A DNA stretch of 64,000 nucleotides from Flectonema sp. DT1601 (taxonomy: Eukaryota; Euglenozoa; Diplonemea; Diplonemida; Diplonemidae). Below the pieces are notes generated by a model that saw nothing but the letters and a program-made list of their open reading frames with translations, did not search any database and was not told the origin of the DNA. The stretch covers positions 730,227-794,226 of the forward strand of contig OZ025831.1 in assembly GCA_964019425.1 (NCBI GenBank), read 5' to 3'. This document shows positions 53,348 through 61,288 of the stretch, one piece after another. Positions within the stretch are counted from its first letter, which is position 1, and each line of letters starts with the position of its first letter. The translations under genes and the position numbers were made by a program.

Positions 53348-53510
53348 ATGGCAACTGGAGTTCAAAAGGTAGCTGCCGTGGTAGCTGCAATAGTTTTTAT
53401 GTATTTCTTCCTTCATTTTATCGACAACAAGACTGGTAGGACTGATGTGTACGCTGCTCGTATGTTTTATTTAATTTGAAGCAGAAATTCCGTCTGTCCA
53501 TTGGAAATGA
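53348..53510 (+). CDS. tiny single-pass membrane protein, possible 25-nt intron
   Basis: ATG 53348 opens a 43-codon frame (stop 53477-53479) with one membrane helix, VAAVVAAIVFMYFFLHFI, and a short polar tail NKTGRTDVYAA. A GTATGT...AAGCAG stretch of 25 nt (53460-53484) could be a mini-intron; splicing would give 45 aa ending QIPSVHWK, stop at 53508-53510. The size and layout resemble small subunits of mitochondrial or ER membrane complexes, but no family is recognised. Acceptor-like CACGTTCAG ends at 53334, 13 nt before the ATG, as for its neighbours. An overlapping 86-codon ORF (53179-53439) looks non-coding. Confidence 0.45.
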
Positions 53511-53736
53511 AAATAAACAGACCGAGATGCACCCGTCGGAGTTTGAGTTTCTGCAGATAAAGATATGTAACCCTAACACTTCGTCTGGCAACTACATCTT
53601 GGAAGTAGTTATGATCGTGCGCTTCATACTAAGTTATCGACAGTTCTGAATTCAAGCATCTCTTTACAATTGTAGTCCTTGCGGGTAACTTCTATTTATT
53701 AATAAATAATTCTAAGAACGCAACATAAGCAAAACC

Positions 53737-55842
53737 ATGTCGGCCCAACCTGAGGCGGAAACAAAGGAAGGGGGAGAGTCAGGAGACATTGCAACAATAG
53801 TTGAATTGATGAATAAAAATTTAGGAACTTCTTATTCACTTGTTGAGTTTGATGAGTTTCAGGGAATATCGCTGCTGCAGAAACTAAACGACGTCTTCGC
53901 TGAGCTTGCACCAGAGCAAGCAGTTGACATCACAAATGAACAGGCGACTACTGGAGGAATGGGAACTTCACTCGGACGGATGACAGGCTTCTTACAAACA
54001 ATTTTAAATTATAAACTCCCAAAGGCACTAAAGCAAGACTTTGAACAAAACTTCGTAAATGGTGAAAAGCAGGTGATATATCCAATCATGCACTGGGTTC
54101 TTTCACACATGAGTCAAAACAAAAAACGAGTGTACTTATCAAAGTACCTGATCCCAGTCGAAGTGCCAGAAGACTTGCGAGCCAGTGACGACGGTGTCAG
54201 AGATGTTTACAATCAGTACAAACAGCATGTCGAGGAGTTCATTGCCAGGCATCGAAATGTTGAAAAACTGAGGGAGTCCTCAACGAATCCCCAAGAAGTC
54301 GGTCGAACGATAAAGACACTCGAACAAGAGCGCGAAACTTTAAAACAGCGCATCACGGGTACAAAAGAAAAGTTGAAACCCAATCCGCAGTGGGAAGCAC
54401 TTTTGAAGTCAGCCCAGGTACTTCGCCAAGCGCAAGAAGAGCAGCTACGAAATGCCGAGCATCTGGAAACGCAACACGAAAGTTTACATAAAACAGAAAT
54501 GAGGCTCGCAGCTAGTCAGCAGACTTTGAAGGAGCTGAAAAGAGATTTAACAATCTCACCATCAGATATGTTACTCAGAATTAATGATGACATTAAAATG
54601 TCAACGATGCTGCTTCAGGACAAACTACCTCGTGACATCGAAGTTAAACAGCAACAACTTCACACTCTCTGTATCGCACTTAACGAACCAGTTGACCTGC
54701 CAGCTCTTCAGCACGAGATCAGTTCTCTAGAAGGCGAAATCACTGAACTTCAAAAACGCAAGGAAGAATTAATGAAAGACAAGGAGGCCCAACAATTGCA
54801 CCTCTTCAGACAACAAGCCTCACTCACGGCTGGAAGGAAGGCTGGTTTTCACGAGGAATTACAATTAATAAAAGAGGACATTGGGAAAACAAGATCTGAA
54901 ATCAATGGAAAAGAAGACGACCTCTCCCGATTCAGCAGTGAAAAGATCCCAAAGGGAGAGGACTTCGTTAACTACGTCAATTCTTTGCGTGAGAATTACA
55001 GCAACTATAAACGAATGGGTGTTGAACTTGGCGAACTGCGGGCGGAATTTGGCGTCCTTCAACGAACAAAAGAAATCCTTCTTACGAAAGTAGACAAACG
55101 GGAGTTTCAGGGACTGCAAAAAACGAAACAGCAACTAAAGGAGTTGGGAGGTCAAAAGGAAACACTTGACGAGGGTAAAACTTACAAACTAGAGCAGCTG
55201 TCAGATATTGTGAAGGAATTTATGAGCGACATCCACGAAAGACGTGCTAAACTAGCTCCACAGATATTGGAACTTCGAAACACCAGACAGAAGAGTCAGG
55301 TCGTAGAAACGGAATACCAAACAAAGAAAGATGCTTATGAATCTGAGCAACAACTATTGGAAAGTGAAAGTGGTAAAGTACAAGAAGAAGTTGATCAACT
55401 TGAAAATGATACTCGGCTTAATGAATCACTATACCACAGATTAAACTGTCAGCTTTCAATTGCGGCAGTGGCATGGAACCGCGTAAAGGACGAGAAAGAC
55501 TACGTGATGGCTGAGCGAAAGTTAGATGAAAAGTACGACACCTGGTCGAAGATGTTTGAATCAGTTACTAAACAACTCGAACAGCGTTCGCAGTCCCTCC
55601 GGTTACAGAAAAAAGAAATTGAAGCAAGCCACCCGCAGAATTTACAACAAATGGAGTGGTTTACAAACCTCCATAGGCTACTCGAATGTAAAGTTAACTT
55701 CTACAAACGTGAGACTCAAGAGCGGGATAAGAATCAGGAGGGACTCCACGAGGGGATGATGATGGGCGGTACTGGAAATGTTTGTTCCCCTTTTTTTTTA
55801 AAAATCAGATCGGTGTTTTCTCAAAACATGGCTTATTTTTAA
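53737..55842 (+). CDS. IFT81: intraflagellar transport protein IFT81
   Basis: 701-aa IFT-B core subunit that carries tubulin and other cargo along the axoneme with IFT74. The N-terminal about 125 residues form the IFT81 calponin-homology-like domain: MNKNLGTSYSLVEFDEFQGI, LLQKLNDVFAEL, VIYPIMHWVLSHM, KKRVYLSKYLIPVEVP. All the rest is coiled coil (for example LKQRITGTKEKLKPNPQWEA and PHNLQ-like turns near the end), as in the family; length is close to Chlamydomonas and human IFT81 (about 680). The last 20 residues (VCSPFFLKIRSVFS and on) do not look conserved; GTTTGT...AAATCAG at 55780-55808 might be a 29-nt intron changing the tail. Its leader is an exception: the nearest acceptor-like site is TTCTAAG ending at 53716. 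Confidence 0.93.
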   Translation: MSAQPEAETKEGGESGDIATIVELMNKNLGTSYSLVEFDEFQGISLLQKLNDVFAELAPEQAVDITNEQATTGGMGTSLGRMTGFLQTILNYKLPKALKQDFEQNFVNGEKQVIYPIMHWVLSHMSQNKKRVYLSKYLIPVEVPEDLRASDDGVRDVYNQYKQHVEEFIARHRNVEKLRESSTNPQEVGRTIKTLEQERETLKQRITGTKEKLKPNPQWEALLKSAQVLRQAQEEQLRNAEHLETQHESLHKTEMRLAASQQTLKELKRDLTISPSDMLLRINDDIKMSTMLLQDKLPRDIEVKQQQLHTLCIALNEPVDLPALQHEISSLEGEITELQKRKEELMKDKEAQQLHLFRQQASLTAGRKAGFHEELQLIKEDIGKTRSEINGKEDDLSRFSSEKIPKGEDFVNYVNSLRENYSNYKRMGVELGELRAEFGVLQRTKEILLTKVDKREFQGLQKTKQQLKELGGQKETLDEGKTYKLEQLSDIVKEFMSDIHERRAKLAPQILELRNTRQKSQVVETEYQTKKDAYESEQQLLESESGKVQEEVDQLENDTRLNESLYHRLNCQLSIAAVAWNRVKDEKDYVMAERKLDEKYDTWSKMFESVTKQLEQRSQSLRLQKKEIEASHPQNLQQMEWFTNLHRLLECKVNFYKRETQERDKNQEGLHEGMMMGGTGNVCSPFFLKIRSVFSQNMAYF

Positions 55843-56842
55843 TTTATTTGTTACTCTTGTTGGAGAAGAAGAAAAACAAAATCAAACAGGCTACTGTCAT
55901 GGTGCTCTAAGAAGTTGTTTGAAAGTCTCGTCGGAATGTTGCGATAAGACACGACACATGAGTGGGAGATTGAGAGATAATTTTCGGAGCGTTGCAATTA
56001 GAGCATTCACTTGAAATAGAAATAAATTGCTCCCATTTTCAATACATATTCTGCTGTTCCAAATAATTTCCTCCCCACCTCTCTCCCCTTACTTATTGTC
56101 TTGTGGCTTCTCAATTATTAGCAGAACACGGTTTTAATCCAACTTGCTGGACCTTCCTTCGGATTCTGATGCCATGGATGCATGGCACTATGACTTGACC
56201 TGCATTTTGCTGAGTTCTTAGGAAATAGAATAGAGAAATAACTTCAAACTTTTGTTTGTCAAATAGTTTGAGACTTTTGAACAAAAAGTAAACAACACTA
56301 CATTCCCAATTCCCACTTTTATTTTGTTCAGTTAACTGCCTTAAGTCTAATCCCCATGTCTTTGTTGGTTGTGGAAGCAGATTACAATTTACGTTTATCG
56401 TTTTCTGTCTAGCAGGTTGGGAGTAGATGCTTTTAAGAAACTAAACTTTATCGATTGTGCACATCTGCGAAACCTATTTCAAGAAACGATGTTGTTCTTT
56501 TCTTAAAATTTAGCTTCGCGCCTCGTGATCTCAGATAGTGTGACCCCCGGATTTACATTTCTTCTTACCCAATAGGTTATAAATAATACAGTAGGACTGA
56601 ACGAATATGATGGGTTTACTAGTGTGACTGCAACAGAGTCGGCAGTTATGTGTGTCATCCGCAACTTCTCCCTTCCTGTACATGTTAATCTTATAGCTTT
56701 TTCCCCATAAAGACAAATCATAAGATGGCAAAGAACAAAAGGAAGCCTCGTGATTCCTGCTGAAGGCAACTTATTATTGTTTCGCTCTCTCCACCAAGAC
56801 CTCCGCGCTGACCAGCCTTCACTGGGGTTTTACAATTAGAAG
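55843..56842. other. 1-kb region after IFT81, no gene seen
   Basis: AT-rich DNA with short ORFs on both strands, none supported. This marks the change from the dense gene array to repeat-rich DNA. Confidence 0.55.
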
Positions 56843-56902
56843 ATGACAGACACATACAAGCCCGACTACAATCAAGGAGATTCAGACCTATGTGAACAAC
56901 TT
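56843..56902 (+). CDS. possible first exon of a gene, continuation unclear
   Basis: ATG 56843 directly follows TTACAATTAG (ends 56839). It encodes MTDTYKPDYNQGDSDLCEQL and then meets GTGAGTATG, a good splice donor, near 56903. Acceptors are available near 57014 (ATGTTTCAG) and 57057, but no convincing downstream exon was found, so it may be a remnant or chance. Confidence 0.25.
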
Positions 56903-57084
56903 GTGAGTATGTGGCTTGGGTGTTGACAATTGCACCATGGGATGGAAATAAGTATTAATAAGGTTATCGTTCATTACCAAGGCCTTGTTAGCCACCTTAT
57001 TTGTGATGTTTCAGGCTTTTGCCTTCTTTTATTCATCACCAACGCTTCTTTCAACAGCAGCTTCTTCGGGCAGCTACCCGCAAG

Positions 57085-57231
57085 ATGTCGAAGTTTCGCT
57101 CCACTGCCTTTAAGTGCAGGTTATCAAAGCTTCCCTCCACTACCTTGAAGTACCTGCTGCGAACTCGGTGCAAACTTGCATACCAGTCTAATATAAATGT
57201 GAATTGGGGAACTGCATGCCAACTCTTTTAA
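57085..57231 (+). CDS. short basic ORF, doubtful
   Basis: 48 codons (MSKFRSTAFKCRLSKLPSTT and on), Arg/Lys/Ser-rich, after an acceptor-like TTTCAACAG ending at 57057. The surrounding DNA contains loosely repeated CTTC-rich motifs, and no family is recognised. It could be part of a decayed gene with the exon at 56843. Confidence 0.2.
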   Translation: MSKFRSTAFKCRLSKLPSTTLKYLLRTRCKLAYQSNINVNWGTACQLF

Positions 57232-57370
57232 TAGCACCTTCTTGGGGTCTCCACCTCCAATGCTTCTTTCCTTCGGGCTGTTGAACTCCTTCTGCACACG
57301 TCCCTTCACCATGATCTCCGAAACTTCATCGCCAACGCCTCTTCAATAGCATAGAGCAGCTTGTCAGGCA

Positions 57371-57442
57371 GCAAACACGCAAACCCGCAAACCCGCAAAC
57401 CCGCAAACCCGCAAACCCGCAAACCCGCAAACCCGCAAACCA
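57371..57442 (+). repeat. short array of the 8-bp unit GCAAACCC
   Basis: Seven perfect units (57379-57434) flanked by one-mismatch or partial units. Same unit and same orientation as the large array at 61289. Confidence 0.95.
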
Positions 57443-57888
57443 ACACTCAGACTGGGAACTGCACAAAAGGCAAGTGAAGTACGATATCCTCTTATAATAT
57501 TTTCCTTTTCATTGATCAACATTAAATGTTGTTTAAGTATCATTTTTGTTCTCTTGTTATTATTTCAGATTTATCATTTTACTGTTCTCTTATCATTATT
57601 TCATTGTACTCATTTATTCAGGCTAGGAAGGGTCTTAACGCAAAGCGTTTTAAGAAACGTTTTCCCATTACCCCTTCGTGAATGAGTTGCTTCGTGTTAA
57701 CTTGGTTCTCCTTTGTCTTTCTCATCATCATTTTATTCAGCTGAGAAAATGGGAAAGCTAAGACGACATGAGGCTTATGATGCTAGTATCTTGTTATGTG
57801 GTTAATTCGTGTGATTGTTTTTATCAGACTCTCCTTTATGACTTTTCCTTTTCAACAGTACTTCACTGAGAATGCCGAGCGGTTCCCC

Positions 57889-57920
57889 GCAAACCCGCAA
57901 ACCCGCAAACCCGCAAACCC
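57889..57920 (+). repeat. four units of GCAAACCC
   Basis: Four perfect tandem copies of the 8-bp unit in the same orientation as the other two loci. Confidence 0.95.
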
Positions 57921-58048
57921 GCACTAGAGATACCCCTTCCAGGCTCGCGTTGCTCGCACACAACTTTTTTTTTTTAAGCTTTCTGAACAAACATTATTTT
58001 TACAACCAAGTCACGTCTGTTTTTATTCCCTGGCTAGGTACCCGTCCA

Positions 58049-58115
58049 GGGTACAAATTTGAACTTAACTTTACGCTCGCTTCGCTCGCGTTAAGTTAAG
58101 TCCAATTTTGTACCC
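58049..58115. repeat. long inverted repeat (hairpin)
   Basis: Arms 58049-58076 and 58088-58115 are reverse-complementary at 25 of 28 positions, with an 11-nt loop. RNA or single-stranded DNA would fold into a stable hairpin. The arms begin GGGTACAAA and end TTTGTACCC. Confidence 0.75.
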
Positions 58116-58169
58116 TTTTCCTTGCTACTTTCTTCTTACTAATTTTTCTGGTTGAAAAACACAAAAAAT

Positions 58170-58250
58170 GTGCCTGGGAATTGAACCCTTGCCACGGCTA
58201 CCGAATAGATTTAAGAGATTTAAGGTATCCACTCGGCTGTGCAGCCCTGG
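58170..58250 (-). repeat. tRNA-like segment with pol III A and B boxes
   Basis: On the - strand, CAGCCGAGTGG (58229-58239) matches an A box and GGTTCAATTCC (58177-58187) matches the B box consensus. The ends do not form an acceptor stem and no anticodon arm is visible, so it is probably a tRNA pseudogene or SINE head, not a working tRNA. Confidence 0.45.
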
Positions 58251-58417
58251 GACTTTTTTTTTTTTTTTTATTTATTTATTTGTGTGTTCTTAGCCTCTTT
58301 ATGGAAATCCTTCCATTTTCCCTTCCCTCCAGTCTTAACGTACCAGGTGCCTACCCTGGACGCCCTTCGGGCGCGGGATTTGAACTAATTGCGTGTACGG
58401 GCGCGATGGGTTATTGC

Positions 58418-58490
58418 AGTGGCAGGGGGTCGAACCAGCGATCACCCAGCCCCAGGGCGAGGGTTATACCACTACCCCTGGGATATCGCA
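58418..58490 (-). repeat. second tRNA-like segment
   Basis: On the - strand, GGGGTAGTGGTATAACCC resembles a D-arm/A box and GGTTCGACCCC (58426-58436) a B box. Stems are imperfect. It lies in the same direction as the neighbour at 58170 and is probably tRNA-derived too. Confidence 0.4.
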
Positions 58491-59230
58491 ACTTTTTATT
58501 ATTTTTTTTTTTTTTTTTATTATTATTACTTTTCTGCAATTTTTATTTATAAATAAGTTTTCGAAAAGGTGGGAAGTAACGGGCTGGGAGCTTTTGGCTC
58601 CTGCCCTATTCCCGATGTAAACTTTCTTTTTTTTTTTTTTTTTTTTTTTTAACAGGCCCAAAGGGCGACAATGAAAGATGCTGACCAAGGAATAATATTC
58701 AAATGAATTTTTGTTTCAAAGAAACGAACAGGATTAAGGGAGAGGCAGAAAAAAAAAAAAAAAATAATATGAAGAGGAAATAATCAAACATGAAAAAAAA
58801 AAATAAAAATAAATAAATGTTATATATAAGCAATTTCTTTTTTTTTTCGATCAATTTTTTATTTATTTATTACTTTTCTGTCCCAACAGGACGACAAATG
58901 AAAAATGTCCTCCCTTAGCTGAAAATGCACACTGCACCCTGTTTTATCAAGTCCTTTGTTTTTGTTTTTCTGAAAGATATCTGTAGTTGTTGTTATATTA
59001 ATATGCTAGCATGAAAACGACAGCTAGGTTTATGATGATTGGATATGTGGCTTAGGTTATCTGTTTGTTACATTTGGAAGTATTCTACAACAGGTTTATC
59101 GAACCTGTATCTGCAATGTGTGCGACCCTGGGATGGGAATATAGGAATTTAGTTATATTAATAAGGTTATCGTTCATTATTTCCAATAAAATAGAAATGT
59201 GGGAAGAACTATGGGATGGCGGAACGCAGC

Positions 59231-59262
59231 CCCCCCCCCCCAACCCCCCCCAAGGGGGGGGA
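59231..59262. repeat. poly-C / poly-G hairpin
   Basis: A run of C broken by AA, then eight C, AA, and eight G, so C8-AA-G8 is a perfect inverted repeat. Homopolymers of this kind are also error-prone in sequencing. Confidence 0.6.
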
Positions 59263-59499
59263 GCCACTAATAAAGGCCAATCTCCTGAAAAAGAATCAAG
59301 AAAAAACAAAAATGCCCTCACCCAGGGTCGAACTGGACGGTTTACAGCCATTTTGGGTTTTGTAAAGAATGGTTAGTTCTGAAACTATTTGTGTAGGAAA
59401 GACCCTTTACCAAAAAAGAAATGAAATCAAAGATTGCTTTTTCACAGCTTGGCACCTAAAATCCAAAACTCATTAAGAAGGAAAAAATTATTTCAAAAA

Positions 59500-59818
59500 G
59501 AAAATTCTTGCTAACTAAATTGGCAGCCATACACCTAAATTTCAAAACCATACCACTTACTAACAAAATTTCTTTCTCATCACTTTTTATATTTTAAGAA
59601 AATGGTTAACAGGGATTTATGAAGACTTTTGGATAGATCAACTATGTGTTCCCATCTTTTTTAGGAGATCTGTAGAAGAAAATAAATCTTTCAGAAAATA
59701 TTATAAAGGGAAGAATTCTTTTTTAACTACCTACTAAATTGGCAACCATACACTTAAATTTCAAAACCATACTAAAAAAGAATTTTCATCACATTTTATA
59801 CTTTAAGAAAATGGTTAC
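59500..59818 (+). repeat. diverged direct duplication (about 108 bp, two copies)
   Basis: 59500-59608 and 59711-59818 share ordered blocks such as ACTAAATTGGCA, TTTCAAAACCATAC, ATTTTA and TTTAAGAAAATGGTTA, with indels between. Confidence 0.65.
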
Positions 59819-59938
59819 CCATCTTTTTTAGACCTGCCCGGGCACAAAAATCCAGCATTTTTCCTTAGGCAAAAATAAATCTTACTTACTTCCTACTGAA
59901 GAAAATTGGCAGCTTAAATTTGTTTTCAGGAAAAAAGT

Positions 59939-60216
59939 AAGCAGCTAAAATTTGCTTGCGGGAAGAAGATAAGCAGCTAAAATTTGCTTGCGGGAAGAAA
60001 ATAAGCAGCCAAAATTTGCTTGAAGGAAGAAAATAAGCAGCCAAAATTTGCTTGCGGGAAGAAAATAAGCAGCTAAAATTTGCTTGCGGGAAGAGAATAA
60101 GCAGCTAAAATTTGCTTGCGGGAAGAGAATAAGCAGCTAAAATTTGCTTGCGGGAAGAGAATAAGCAGCTAAAATTTGCTTGCAGGAAGAAAATAAGCAG
60201 CCAAAACTTGCTCAGG
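59939..60216 (+). repeat. 32-bp minisatellite, about 8.7 units
   Basis: Units start at 59939, 59971, 60003, 60035, 60067, 60099, 60131, 60163 and (partial) 60195, exactly 32 bp apart, each with GCAGCTAAAATTTG and usually CTTGCGGGAAGA. A more diverged unit precedes at about 59907. CTTGCGGGAA also occurs at 60631 and 61158 outside the array. Confidence 0.95.
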
Positions 60217-60307
60217 GGTGCTACATAAGCATTGATTGCAGAAAGGTGGCAAAAATGAAAGGAATTATTTATTAAAACCCAAATTGTCTAAACCATAACA
60301 AAAAGAC

Positions 60308-61170
60308 AGCTTGGCACCAAAACTCTAAAACCTATTCTCCTCAGGGATTTGTGAAGCCTTTTCGAGATCGATAGGCCAAGGGATAACCATAAAAAAAGTG
60401 TAACCATGATTTCTTGGAGGTGAGTGGCACAAAAAGCAGTAAAAAAAAAAAAAAAAAAACCCATGACAAAGGCAAATAACTGCAAAAGCAGCAATTCTCT
60501 TTCCGCAAACGCCCCCCCGTGGGTCATTTGGTAGTGCCAACCTGCAACAGGTTAACATGCAACACTCTACCTTTCTTCCCGTAATGCGTGACACCATTCA
60601 ACACTTACGTAGCACTTAGTACCAGGCCTGCTTGCGGGAAGAAACAGAAGCCTCTCAGTACGGAAGTAGCTAGGCCTGGCGCTTACATAGCACTTCTGAG
60701 CAACCTAATATTATCCCTGTAATGCGTGACACTATTACGTTAGCACTTAGCACCAGGCCTGCTAGCAGGAAGAAACAGAAGCCTCATTCCCAGTACGGAA
60801 GTAGCTAGGCCTGGCCAGCTTACAGTGCTGCGTAAGTTTTGGCTGGCAAACAACTGCAAAACTTTTTTCTCCACCCAGAAATTTGTGAAGACTTTTCGGG
60901 GCCGATAGACCGAGAGATAACCATAAAAAAAGATGTACTCATGTTTTTTTGGAGGTGAGTGGCGCAGAAAGTGGTAAAAAAAAAAAATTCCGTGACAAAG
61001 GCAAATAACAGCAATTTTCTTTTTGCAAACGCCCGCCGTGGATCATCAGACTGTCATTTTGTAGCGCCGACTTGCCACAGGTCAATATGCAACGCTACTT
61101 TTCTTTCCGTAATGCGCGGCACCAGTCAACACTTATGTTGCACTTAGAACCAGACCTTCTTGCGGGAATG
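60308..61170 (+). repeat. diverged direct duplication (about 340 bp, two copies)
   Basis: 60308-60650 and about 60834-61170 align through many shared blocks: TTTGTGAAG, GATAACCATAAAAAAAG, TTGGAGGTGAGTGGC, TGACAAAGGCAAATAAC, GCAAACGCCC, GTAATGCG and TTGCGGGAA. Confidence 0.75.
60581..60814 (+). repeat. about 97-bp direct duplication nested in the larger one
   Basis: 60581-60679 and 60719-60814 share GTAATGCGTGACAC, GCACTTAG, ACCAGGCCTGCT, AGAAACAGAAGCCTC and AGTACGGAAGTAGCTAGG with few changes, so this copy pair is younger. Confidence 0.85.
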
Positions 61171-61288
61171 CAAAGAAGAATTAGTGTGTAATTAGGTGAG
61201 GCTTGGCCTGGGTACCTGGCCCAGGACTTGGTGGATTTCCTCAGAACCCAAAATATCCCCAATGCTGACAATTATACAGGAAAAACCC

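Larger units (their letters stand above)
57443..61288. other. 3.8-kb non-coding repeat-rich region
   Basis: Holds a 4-unit copy of the 8-bp repeat, a 28-bp-arm hairpin, two tRNA-like segments, A/T and C/G homopolymers, several diverged direct duplications and a 32-bp minisatellite, each listed separately. No ORF is credible. Confidence 0.7.

Noticed and set aside
53179-53439. 86-codon ORF
   Set aside because: No motif and no acceptor near its start; it overlaps the better supported ATG 53348 frame.
57085-57231. Confident small gene
   Set aside because: Short, basic and in repeat-like DNA; kept only as a low-confidence entry.
58170-58250. Functional tRNA gene
   Set aside because: A and B boxes match, but no 7-bp acceptor stem or anticodon arm can be drawn.
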